A DNA stretch of 31,847 bases from UBA5399 sp964464145 (GTDB taxonomy: Bacteria > Bacillota > Clostridia > Christensenellales > Christensenellaceae). The stretch covers positions 1 through 31,847 of the forward strand of contig CAYXFB010000028.1 in assembly GCA_964464145.1 (NCBI GenBank), given 5' to 3'. Of this stretch, positions 7,870-15,374 are shown piece after piece (position 1 is the stretch's first letter; the number at the start of each line of letters is the position of its first letter). The translations under genes were made by a program, and so were the position numbers. The notes under the pieces are model-generated. The model saw nothing but the letters and a program-made list of their open reading frames with translations. It was not told the DNA's origin and searched no databases.

Positions 7870-8370
7870 ATGGAGCAGGAGCTGCTTTTGAAGACGCTCA
7901 GCAAAAATGACGCGGATGCGTCCAAGCTGGAGCAAATTTCAAATGTTATCGATCTCTACAAGCAAAGGACGGACAGCCTTATTCAGGTGCTGCACCTCTC
8001 TCAGCAGATATACGGATATCTGCCCTTTCCCGTGCAGCAATTCATAGCGCAGCGTATGAACGTTCCCGTTTCTGAGGTTTCAGGCGTGGTGAGCTTTTAT
8101 TCGTTTTTCTCTCCCAAGCCGCGCGGAGAGCACACCATTCGCGTGTGCATGGGCACGGCCTGCTATGTGCGCGGTGGTAAAAAAATTGTGGAGCGGCTGC
8201 AAAAGCTGCTGGGCATAGACCTGGGTGACACCACGGAGGACGGAAAATTCACCTTCGAGATAGCCCGGTGCATAGGCGCGTGCGGGCTTGCCCCGGCCAT
8301 AATGATAGACAACGAGGTGTACAAGCAGGTGAACCCAAACAAGCTGGAAGCCATTTTGAGTAAGTATTGA
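7870..8370 (+). CDS. hydC: [FeFe]-hydrogenase subunit, NuoE/HydC-like [2Fe-2S] protein
   Basis: A 166-residue thioredoxin-like ferredoxin of the NuoE/HndA family. The N-terminal helical bundle ends near residue 80. The [2Fe-2S] ligands are Cys93 and Cys98 (CMGTAC) and Cys134 and Cys138 (CIGAC). It relays electrons to and from the FMN subunit. ATG 7870 is chosen because GGGAGG (7855-7860) lies 9 nt upstream and the length then equals the family norm; the in-frame extension to 7747 has no ribosome site. It is the first gene of a tight operon (13 nt to the next gene). Two TTGTTA motifs occur upstream, but no convincing promoter could be fixed. Confidence 0.92.
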   Translation: MEQELLLKTLSKNDADASKLEQISNVIDLYKQRTDSLIQVLHLSQQIYGYLPFPVQQFIAQRMNVPVSEVSGVVSFYSFFSPKPRGEHTIRVCMGTACYVRGGKKIVERLQKLLGIDLGDTTEDGKFTFEIARCIGACGLAPAIMIDNEVYKQVNPNKLEAILSKY

Positions 8371-8383
8371 GGGAGGGATATTT

Positions 8384-11300
8384 ATGTATCGGGAAATGAT
8401 AGACAGCCTTCAAAAGCTGGACGAAATAAAGGATAAATACAACAAAAGGATGAAGGGCTACCGCAAGACCGTGCTGGTGTGCGGCGGCGCGGGCTGCGTT
8501 TCATCCGGCTGCGGCGAAGTGAGCCGTGCCCTTGAGACGAGGCTGGAGGCGCTGGGGCTGGCGGGCAGCGTGAACGTGCTGGAAACGGGCTGCATGGGGC
8601 TGTGCGCCGTGGGGCCTGTGCTGCTGGTGGAGCCGGAGCGCGTTTTTTACGTGAATATGGACGCGGCCAAGGTGGCCGAGATAGCGGAGCGGCATTTGGG
8701 CCACGGAGAGGTGGTGGAGAAATACACCTTCTTCGATGAAAATCTGCAAAGGCACGTGCCCGTGATAGACGATATAGATTTTTTCCGCGAGCAGACCAAG
8801 ATAGTCATGGCAAACTGCGGCAGCATGGACTATGGCGATATTCGCGCCTACATTGCGCGCGACGGCTACAGAGCCATAGCGAACGCCGTGCAAAACTACG
8901 CGCCCAAGGACGTGGTGGCGGAGATAACCGCTTCCGGCCTGCGCGGCAGGGGCGGCGCGGGCTTTCCCACGGGAATAAAGCTAAAGACCGGATTTTCGCA
9001 GTCGGGCGATGAAAAATATTACGTGTGCAATGCGGACGAGGGCGACCCGGGCGCTTTTATGGACAGATCCATTATAGAGGGCGATCCGCACGCGCTCATT
9101 GAGGGAATGCTGCTGGGCGGCTACGCCATAGGCGCAAGCAAGGGCTACGTATATATACGCGCCGAATACCCCATCGCGGTGGAGCGGCTGGAGGCTGCCA
9201 TAGAGCAGGCGCGCGCCTGCGGGCTGCTGGGCGGACGGCTTTTTCGCTCCGGCTTCAGTTTCGATCTGGAGATACGCATAGGCGCGGGCGCCTTCGTGTG
9301 CGGCGAGGAAACGGCGCTATTGGCCTCCATTGAGGGCAAGCGCGGAGAGCCGCGCCAAAAGCCGCCCTTCCCCTTCGAAAGCGGGCTGAACGGCAAGCCC
9401 ACTATAATAGACAACGTGGAGACCATAGCCAATTTTCCGCCCATCCTGCGCAAGGGCGGCGCATGGTACGCGGGCTTTGGTACGGAGGGCTCAAAGGGTA
9501 CAAAAGTATTCGCGCTGGCGGGCGATGTTGTCAACACGGGCATAATAGAGGTGCCCATGGGCATTTCGGTGGGCGACATAATATATAAAATAGGCGGCGG
9601 CATAACGAACAAAAAGGAGTTCAAGGCGGCGCAGATAGGCGGGCCTTCGGGCGGCTGCGTGACGCGCGAGTATCTAAACACGCCCACGGACTATGAATCG
9701 CTCTCCAAGATCGGCGCCATAATGGGCTCGGGCGGGCTTATAGTCATGAACGAGGATAGCTGCATGGTGGACACGGCGCGGTTTTTCATGGATTTCATAC
9801 GCGAGGAGAGCTGCGGAAAGTGCGCGGCCTGCCGCATAGGCACAAAGCGTATGCTGGAGATACTGGAAAACATAACGCAGGGGCGCGGCCAAGCGGGCGA
9901 TATAGAGCTGCTGGTGGAGATAGGCGAAACAATAAAGGATACCGCGCTGTGCGGGCTGGGCCAGACGGCTGCCAACCCCATACTTTCCACCATAAAATAT
10001 TTCCGCGAGGAATACGAGGAGCATATCAAAAACAAATATTGCCGCGCGGGCGTGTGTGCCGATATGTTCATTTCACCCTGCGAAAACACCTGCCCGGCCA
10101 ACGTGAACGTGCCCGGCTATATTTCGCTCATAGCGGCCGGCCGTTTCCAGGACGCGTACAATCTCATTATGCAGGAAAATCCCTTTCCGGCGGTATGCGG
10201 GCGCATATGTACGCGACCCTGCGAGAAAAAATGCCGCAGGAGCGGCGTGGACGAGGCGGTGGCCATACGCGACCTAAAACGCTTTGTGGCAGACTATGCC
10301 TTCAAAAATCAGCCGGCCTATTCAATGAAGCTGACCGTTCCCAAAAACGGCTTGAAGGTGGCCGTGGTGGGCGCTGGCGCGTCCGGACTTACCTGCGCCT
10401 ATTACCTCACTCGCATAGGCTACGATGTGGACGTTATGGAGGCGGAGGACGTTGCGGGCGGTGTGCTGGCCTTCGGCATACCCGAATATCGCCTGCCCAA
10501 GGACATATTGCAGCACGAAATAAACCTGATAGAGCAGGCGGGCGTCAATATACTGCTAAACAAAGAGGTGGGCACGGATATTGGCTTTCAAAAGCTGCGC
10601 GAATATTATGACGCCATATACATAGCGACGGGTACGCAGTTTCCGCAAAAGGTGGGGTTGCCGGGCGAAGAGCTAAAGGGCGTATATCACGGCATAAACT
10701 TCCTCAAGGATGTGCACAAGAATCAAGGGATGGAGCTTAGCGGAAGGGTGGCCGTTATAGGCGGGGGAAACACCGCCATAGACTCGGCGCGCACGGCGCT
10801 GCGGCTGGGCGCGAGCGAAGTGGTGATACTGTATCGCCGTACCATAGACGCTATGCCCGCTTACGCCGAAGAGGTGATGGAGGCGCTGGAGGAGGGCATA
10901 CAGATAATGGAGCTGGTTTCGCCCATTTGCTTCATAGACAACGGCAAGGGGCGCGTGCGCGGCGTGGAGTGTACCCGCCGCGAAACGGCACACTTCGATT
11001 CCTCCGGAAGGCGGCGTTCCAATGAGATAGCCGGCTCCAACTTTATTGTGGAGGCGGACTGGGTGATACCCGCCGTGAGCCAATACGCCGACCTGCCCTT
11101 CGTGAGCAGAGACGAGATAGGCGTTACAAAGTGGGGCACCTTCGTGGTGGACAATCTCACGCTGATGTCCACTATGGAGGGGGTGTTCGCGGGAGGTGAC
11201 GTGGCGCGCGGGCCGGACGAGGTGATCCGCGCCATCGCGGACGGAAAGCAGGCCGCCGGTTCCATAGACAAATATTTGGGCGGGGACGGCGTGCTAAACA

Positions 11301-11485
11301 AGGGCGAGCACATAGAGATCCCCGACGTGTATGACGATGACGAGGTGGTTTTCCACAAGCAGTTCGAAAAGGAAATGCTGCCCGCGGACGAACGCAAGCG
11401 CTCTATGGACGAGGTGGTCAAGGGATATCACCGCATAAACGCCATAGCCGAGGCCATGCGCTGTCTGCACTGCGACAGGAGGTAG
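8384..11485 (+). CDS. hydB: NuoF/HydB-like flavoprotein fused to a GltD/NfnB-like NADPH-FAD module
   Basis: A 1033-residue fusion. Residues 28-105: thioredoxin-like [2Fe-2S] domain (Cys33/38/43, Cys70/74). About 140-545: NuoF core with FMN/NADH motif GRGGAGFPTG (188-197), CNADEGDPGAF (215-225), an SLBB-like region and the [4Fe-4S] ligands Cys477/480/483/523. At Cys553-Cys558 the usual HydB ferredoxin tail is replaced by a GltD-like module: Cys566/570 and Cys605/609/613/617, FAD site VGAGASG (662-668), NADPH site GGGNTAID (793-800) and YRRT (817-820), whose arginines suit the NADPH 2'-phosphate. A CxxC pair (1027/1030) sits at the extreme C-terminus. GGGAGGG precedes ATG 8384. The protein probably exchanges electrons among NADH, NADPH and the hydrogenase. 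Confidence 0.9.
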   Translation: MYREMIDSLQKLDEIKDKYNKRMKGYRKTVLVCGGAGCVSSGCGEVSRALETRLEALGLAGSVNVLETGCMGLCAVGPVLLVEPERVFYVNMDAAKVAEIAERHLGHGEVVEKYTFFDENLQRHVPVIDDIDFFREQTKIVMANCGSMDYGDIRAYIARDGYRAIANAVQNYAPKDVVAEITASGLRGRGGAGFPTGIKLKTGFSQSGDEKYYVCNADEGDPGAFMDRSIIEGDPHALIEGMLLGGYAIGASKGYVYIRAEYPIAVERLEAAIEQARACGLLGGRLFRSGFSFDLEIRIGAGAFVCGEETALLASIEGKRGEPRQKPPFPFESGLNGKPTIIDNVETIANFPPILRKGGAWYAGFGTEGSKGTKVFALAGDVVNTGIIEVPMGISVGDIIYKIGGGITNKKEFKAAQIGGPSGGCVTREYLNTPTDYESLSKIGAIMGSGGLIVMNEDSCMVDTARFFMDFIREESCGKCAACRIGTKRMLEILENITQGRGQAGDIELLVEIGETIKDTALCGLGQTAANPILSTIKYFREEYEEHIKNKYCRAGVCADMFISPCENTCPANVNVPGYISLIAAGRFQDAYNLIMQENPFPAVCGRICTRPCEKKCRRSGVDEAVAIRDLKRFVADYAFKNQPAYSMKLTVPKNGLKVAVVGAGASGLTCAYYLTRIGYDVDVMEAEDVAGGVLAFGIPEYRLPKDILQHEINLIEQAGVNILLNKEVGTDIGFQKLREYYDAIYIATGTQFPQKVGLPGEELKGVYHGINFLKDVHKNQGMELSGRVAVIGGGNTAIDSARTALRLGASEVVILYRRTIDAMPAYAEEVMEALEEGIQIMELVSPICFIDNGKGRVRGVECTRRETAHFDSSGRRRSNEIAGSNFIVEADWVIPAVSQYADLPFVSRDEIGVTKWGTFVVDNLTLMSTMEGVFAGGDVARGPDEVIRAIADGKQAAGSIDKYLGGDGVLNKGEHIEIPDVYDDDEVVFHKQFEKEMLPADERKRSMDEVVKGYHRINAIAEAMRCLHCDRR

Positions 11486-11492
11486 TTTGTAT

Positions 11493-13475
11493 ATGATAAA
11501 TTTATGGATAAACAACAAACAGGTATCCGTGGAGGAGGGCGCGACCATAATGGACGCGGCCAAGAAAACGGGAGTGCAGATACCCAGCCTCTGCTATATG
11601 GAGGGCGTGCACCGCTTCGGCTCCTGCCGCATCTGCGTGGTGGAGGTGGAGGGGGCGAAAACGCTCATGGCCTCCTGCATGACGCAGGCCAAAAACGACA
11701 TGGTGGTGCACACCAATTCAAAGCGTGTAAAGCGCGCGCGGCGTATGCTGTATGATCTGCTGCTCTCAGACCACAGCAAAAACTGCCTGAGCTGCGAGCG
11801 GAACCAAAGCTGTGAGCTGCAAAAGCTGGGCGAACAGCTGGGCGTGACCGAACCGCTCTTCCATGAGGACAGTTCGCGCCAGCAGCTGGATCGCTCCGTT
11901 TCAATAACGCGCGATCTCTCCAAATGCATACTCTGCCGCCGCTGCGTTACGGCCTGCAACGAGGTGCAGGAGGTGGGTGTGCTGAACGCGCAGGGGCGTG
12001 GCTTTGAAACGGTGATAGCTCCGGCGATGGAGCTGCCGCTGGAGAGCGCCAACTGCTCATTCTGCGGGCAGTGCACCGTGGTTTGTCCGGTGGGCGCGCT
12101 GCGCGAAACGGATTCCACACAGGCCGTGTGGGACGCCATAGACGATCCCGATACGCACGTTGTCATGCAGGCCGCGCCCGCCGTGCGCGTGGCACTGGGC
12201 GAGCTTTTCGGCTACGCGCCGGGAACATCGGTAACGGGCAAGCTGGCGGCGGGTATGCGCGCGCTGGGCGTGGATTCGGTGTTCGATACGGACTGGGCGG
12301 CCGACCTCACCATAATGGAGGAGGGCACGGAGTTTTTGAACAGGGCAAAGCAGGCGATAACGGGCGGTAAAGCGGTGCTGCCCATGATAACAAGCTGCTC
12401 GCCCGGCTGGATAAAGTATGTGGAGCACTATTATCCCGAAATGCTGCCCCATCTTTCCACCTGCAAATCGCCCCATATGATGCTGGGCGCGATGGCGAAA
12501 TCATATTACGCGCAGCGGCAGGGAATAGACCCTAAAAAGATGTTCGTTGTTTCCGTGATGCCCTGCACTGCAAAGAAATTTGAGATAACGCGCGAGGGTA
12601 TGGAGCACGCGGGCGTGCGCGATGTGGACGCGGTGATAACGACGCGCGAGCTGGGAAAGATGCTGCGCCACGCGGGCATAGACCTAAAAGACATAGAAGA
12701 CGAGGGCTTCGACGATCCGCTGGGCACCTCCACGGGCGCGGCGGATATATTCGGCCTGACGGGAGGCGTGATGGAGGCGGCCATACGAACTGTGTATTTC
12801 GTGCTGACCGGGCGCAACATACCCTTCGAAAACCTACACGTAACGCCCATTGTGGGGCTGGATCAGGTGAAGGAGGCTACGCTTACGCTGGAGGATGTGA
12901 AGCCGGAGTTTGCCGGGTTTGAGGGATTCAAGCTCAAAATTGCCGTGACAAGCGGGCTGGCGGGCGCCAAAAAGCTGCTGGAACAGATACGCGCGGGAGA
13001 GTCGCCCTATCATTTCATAGAGGTGATGGGTTGCCCGGGCGGCTGCATAACGGGTGGAGGACAGCCGCGCAGCGAAGACCCCGAGGTGAGGCAAAAGCGG
13101 CAGGCGGCGCTGTATACCGAGGACGAGCGCAAAAAGATACGCCAGTCGCACGAAAACCCGTCTGTGTGCGCGGTGTATGCCGATTATTTGGGCGAGCCCA
13201 ACGGTGAGCGGGCGCACCATCTGCTGCACACCAGCTACGTGAAGCGGGGGACGCTGCGGCCGCCTGAGGCCGAGGCGCGTACCAAGAAGGCTTTGCGCGC
13301 CGCGGGCAGTTCGCTGGGCGGGCAGAAACAATCTATGCGCATAAGGGAGGACGCGGAGAGCATCAAGATGATAAGCATAGAGGAAGAAAACCAAAAGCTG
13401 CGCGATGAACTTTATGACGTGCTTGAGACCGTGCAGATATACAAGCAGGTAATAGAGGACTACCAGCGAAAATAA
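11493..13475 (+). CDS. hydA: [FeFe]-hydrogenase catalytic subunit (HydA)
   Basis: A 660-residue modular hydrogenase. Plant-type [2Fe-2S]: Cys34/45/48/62. His-Cys [4Fe-4S]: His94, Cys98/101/107. Two further [4Fe-4S]: Cys145/148/151/155 and Cys188/191/194/198. H-cluster motifs: TSCSPGW (300-306), MPCTAKK (356-362) and MGCPGGC (512-518), so it is a real hydrogenase and not a degenerate homologue. The second Cys of the common TSCCP motif is Ser. A tail beyond residue about 587 is rich in charged residues and ends in a predicted coiled coil (about 627-658). ATG 11493 lies 10 nt after AGGAGG (11477-11482). The maturases HydE, HydF and HydG are not in the window. A strong terminator follows. Confidence 0.95.
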   Translation: MINLWINNKQVSVEEGATIMDAAKKTGVQIPSLCYMEGVHRFGSCRICVVEVEGAKTLMASCMTQAKNDMVVHTNSKRVKRARRMLYDLLLSDHSKNCLSCERNQSCELQKLGEQLGVTEPLFHEDSSRQQLDRSVSITRDLSKCILCRRCVTACNEVQEVGVLNAQGRGFETVIAPAMELPLESANCSFCGQCTVVCPVGALRETDSTQAVWDAIDDPDTHVVMQAAPAVRVALGELFGYAPGTSVTGKLAAGMRALGVDSVFDTDWAADLTIMEEGTEFLNRAKQAITGGKAVLPMITSCSPGWIKYVEHYYPEMLPHLSTCKSPHMMLGAMAKSYYAQRQGIDPKKMFVVSVMPCTAKKFEITREGMEHAGVRDVDAVITTRELGKMLRHAGIDLKDIEDEGFDDPLGTSTGAADIFGLTGGVMEAAIRTVYFVLTGRNIPFENLHVTPIVGLDQVKEATLTLEDVKPEFAGFEGFKLKIAVTSGLAGAKKLLEQIRAGESPYHFIEVMGCPGGCITGGGQPRSEDPEVRQKRQAALYTEDERKKIRQSHENPSVCAVYADYLGEPNGERAHHLLHTSYVKRGTLRPPEAEARTKKALRAAGSSLGGQKQSMRIREDAESIKMISIEEENQKLRDELYDVLETVQIYKQVIEDYQRK

Positions 13476-13508
13476 TCCGAAAAGCTTGCAGGCTGTCGAA
13501 ACTGTCCG

Positions 13509-13531
13509 GGGGGAGAGCTCTCCCCCTTTTT
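13509..13531 (+). terminator. terminator of the hydrogenase operon
   Basis: GGGGGAG (13509-13515), an AGCT loop, CTCCCCC (13520-13526) and then five T. It lies 33 nt after the hydA stop codon, so the response regulator downstream is a separate transcription unit. Confidence 0.9.
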
Positions 13532-13533
13532 CG

Positions 13534-13563
13534 TTGGTGCGGAGCGGAAATTTGTGATATAAT
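13534..13563 (+). promoter_or_regulatory. extended -10 promoter of the response regulator
   Basis: TATAAT at 13558-13563 is preceded by TGA (13555-13557), giving a perfect TGnTATAAT extended -10. A weak TTGGTG lies 18 bp upstream at 13534-13539. Confidence 0.6.
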
Positions 13564-13626
13564 GATATCAATATAGTAGACCATCGCCGGATCATTGTTT
13601 TTTTACTCTCTTAACGGGAGGCCATT

Positions 13627-14295
13627 TTGGAAAGAATTCTTATCGCGGATAGTGACACGGAATGCCGCGCGAAAATATTGAAGGGTATGAATGAGTTCGG
13701 GTGGAGCGCGGAGCAGGCCTGCGACGGCGTTGTCGCGCTCAAAAAGTTTCGCCGTGCGGAATTTGACCTGGTGATATTGGAATACGATATGCCGGAGCTG
13801 AGCGGCATACCGGTGTGCCGCCAGATACGCAAGATATCCGCTGCGCCCATATTGTTTTTGTCCTCGAAATCTCAGCAGCATTACAAGATGGAGTGCTTTG
13901 ACGCGGGCGCGGATGATTTTATAACAAAACCATTTGCTGTGCCGGAGCTGCTTGCGCGCATGAGCGTTTTTTTGAAGTGGGCAGGCGGCAAAGAGCGTCG
14001 CTCGCTGCTGAAGGGCGGCGGCATAACGCTGAACACGGAATCGCGCGAGGTACGCACGGATGACCAGCCGGTGCAGCTTTCGCCGCGCGAATATGGCCTG
14101 CTTTTGTATTTGATGCAAAACAAAAACATAGTGCTGTCCCGCGCGCAGATTTTGGACGAGGCCTGGGGCGACGAATACGAGGGTACGGACAGAACGGTGG
14201 ACACGCACGTGCGCTCTGTGCGCGAACGCTTGGGCAAACCGTATTCGAATGCTATTTGCACTGTTTGGGGAGTGGGATATAAGTTTACAGAATAG
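13627..14295 (+). CDS. OmpR/PhoB-type response regulator with atypical receiver
   Basis: A 222-residue protein: receiver domain 1-115 and winged-helix DNA-binding domain about 128-222 (ending in a TVWGVGYKF strand). In the receiver, the phospho-acceptor position (LDxxMP pattern) is Glu52, the second residue of the acidic pair is Ser9 (Asp8-Ser9), and the switch Thr is Ser79; Lys101 is kept. A Glu at the acceptor site cannot be phosphorylated normally and often mimics the active state. The TTG start at 13627 follows GGGAGG (13616-13621) by 5 nt. No histidine kinase gene is near. The gene follows the hydrogenase operon directly, so control of that operon by H2 or redox state is possible but unproven. 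Confidence 0.85.
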   Translation: MERILIADSDTECRAKILKGMNEFGWSAEQACDGVVALKKFRRAEFDLVILEYDMPELSGIPVCRQIRKISAAPILFLSSKSQQHYKMECFDAGADDFITKPFAVPELLARMSVFLKWAGGKERRSLLKGGGITLNTESREVRTDDQPVQLSPREYGLLLYLMQNKNIVLSRAQILDEAWGDEYEGTDRTVDTHVRSVRERLGKPYSNAICTVWGVGYKFTE

Positions 14296-14308
14296 ATATG
14301 GGGAATAA

Positions 14309-14467
14309 GGCAACACCGCGCAATTCGCGCAAACCGTAATCGCGCGCTTTTTTACGCAATGCTTCGTCCAAAATGCTCGAAATAGCTCTGCTATTCTTGC
14401 GCTTTTGTCCTTGCATAGCGTAAAAAATCATCACGATTCCGGTTACTCTCATTTGCGCGGTATTGCC
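14309..14467. mobile_element. MITE-like inverted-repeat element
   Basis: A 159-bp element bounded by 15-bp terminal inverted repeats (GGCAACACCGCGCAA at 14309-14323; TTGCGCGGTATTGCC at 14453-14467; 14 of 15 match). Most of the interior is also self-complementary (AACCGTAATCG with CGATTCCGGTT; TTTTTTACGCAATGC with GCATAGCGTAAAAAA), so a single strand can fold into one long imperfect hairpin. It encodes no protein. It lies between the response regulator and a small gene and may act as a terminator for the former. Confidence 0.6.
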
Positions 14468-14494
14468 ATAAAAATATTTGGAGGTGAGCCAACT

Positions 14495-14689
14495 GTGATT
14501 AAGAAGGATGTGAAGGATAACAGAGTGGACTGCTTTCAGTGCGAATATTTTGCCGTGACTTGGGACGCTAACTTTCCGCGCGCCTGCAAGCTGTACGGCT
14601 TCAAGTCCGCCGGGATACCGTCCGCTACGGTGTTTAAGGCATCGGGCGCCAAGTGTATGGGGTTTGTTGCTAAGGAGGGCAAGGCTTGA
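14495..14689 (+). CDS. small Cys-rich protein, probable zinc-binding
   Basis: A 64-residue protein with four cysteines (Cys13, Cys16, Cys31, Cys54) around a conserved-looking core (CFQCEYFAVTWD, then GFK, PS and SG). This pattern is a widespread family of small proteins, some of which appear in databases with an unsupported uracil-DNA glycosylase label; the protein is far too small for that activity. GTG 14495 is chosen because GGAGGTGAG (14480-14488) lies 6 nt upstream. An upstream in-frame extension would run into the inverted-repeat element and is not credible. Function unknown; four Cys could hold one zinc. Confidence 0.7.
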   Translation: MIKKDVKDNRVDCFQCEYFAVTWDANFPRACKLYGFKSAGIPSATVFKASGAKCMGFVAKEGKA

Positions 14690-14726
14690 TGTGCGGGCGG
14701 GGAATGAAACGAATATGTAATATGAT

Positions 14727-14753
14727 AAAAACGCTTTCAAAGGCGTTTTTTTT
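14727..14753 (+). terminator. intrinsic terminator after the small Cys-rich gene
   Basis: AAAAACGC (14727-14734), an 8-nt loop, GCGTTTTT (14743-14750) and further T residues. It lies 37 nt after the stop codon. Confidence 0.82.
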
Positions 14754-14856
14754 ATGTCCTTTTTATTACGACAAAAAATTAAATTCGGCTTATGCTAATT
14801 GGACATATCTATAAATCATAGATGAATGTATCATAAAAAAACAATTAATATTTATG

Positions 14857-14885
14857 TTGACTTTTCACGAAGCATGATGTATATT
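14857..14885 (+). promoter_or_regulatory. sigma-A promoter, probably of the sugar locus
   Basis: TTGACT (14857-14862), a 17-bp spacer, then TATATT (14880-14885). Both boxes match 5 of 6. The expected start, near 14892, is about 480 nt before the first gene, which implies a long untranslated leader or an unannotated small RNA. Confidence 0.65.
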
Positions 14886-14893
14886 AAACATAA

Positions 14894-14935
14894 AGCAACA
14901 GAAATGAATGTTAAAAGATGTTGCTAAAATCTTTT
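14894..14935 (+). promoter_or_regulatory. overlapping, mutually exclusive inverted repeats in the leader
   Basis: AGCAACA (14894-14900) can pair with TGTTGCT (14919-14925), and AAAAGAT (14913-14919) can pair with ATCTTTT (14929-14935). The second helix uses the loop of the first, so the two compete or form a pseudoknot. They would lie at the very 5' end of a transcript from the 14857 promoter, a place where switches and stability elements act. This is a structural inference only. Confidence 0.3.
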
Positions 14936-15036
14936 AAAATTATTATAAGTCAATCAACAGAGCGGATAGGGCGGGGAAAAGGTGCTGGCAATAAAAAAAA
15001 CCGGTAGTTGTTTTCTTATACAATAAATGCTAAGGA

Positions 15037-15063
15037 TTGCCATTTCGCTCATTCTGGTACAAT
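15037..15063 (+). promoter_or_regulatory. possible second promoter of the sugar locus
   Basis: TTGCCA (15037-15042) and an extended -10, TGGTACAAT (TACAAT at 15058-15063), with a short 15-bp spacer. The motif quality is fair and the spacing is poor. Confidence 0.3.
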
Positions 15064-15374
15064 TAATCAAAAAATCAAAACAGATAAATATTACTACATC
15101 GGACAATATTTACAATATAGAACATGAATTATCAAAAATGTGAGAGGAAGTGTGTAAGATAAAAAACACAAAAAACACAATAAAATAATGATTGATAATG
15201 ATAATTTGTTGCTGGGATTGGCTTTGTTCATGTAAAAAGAGTCATTCGGATCGAGTAAATAATATACAGGTACGTCTATAAAAACAAACTAGGTTGGTAT
15301 AGGGTCTTATTTTTGTACGCTTTTTTTGAGCTATGTTGATAGCCATAAAATAATGGATAATGGAGGAATTGTAA

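Larger units (their letters stand above)
14754..15374 (+). other. long AT-rich intergenic region and leader of the sugar locus
   Basis: About 620 bp without a credible gene. It holds a strong sigma-A promoter at 14857-14885, competing inverted repeats at 14894-14935, a second possible promoter at 15037-15063, a GATAATGATAAT tract at 15194-15205, and a small hairpin (GCTAT-GTTG-ATAGC) a few bases before the ribosome site of the binding-protein gene. Start and stop codons are frequent, but no open frame has both a ribosome site and protein-like composition. Confidence 0.6.

Noticed and set aside
14405..14494. N-terminal extension of the small Cys-rich protein
   Set aside because: It would be encoded by the inverted-repeat element; GTG 14495 has an ideal ribosome site.
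15194..15205. GATAATGATAAT, resembling a Fur box
   Set aside because: Only the first 12 positions of the 19-bp consensus match, the region is very AT-rich, and the downstream genes are sugar genes.
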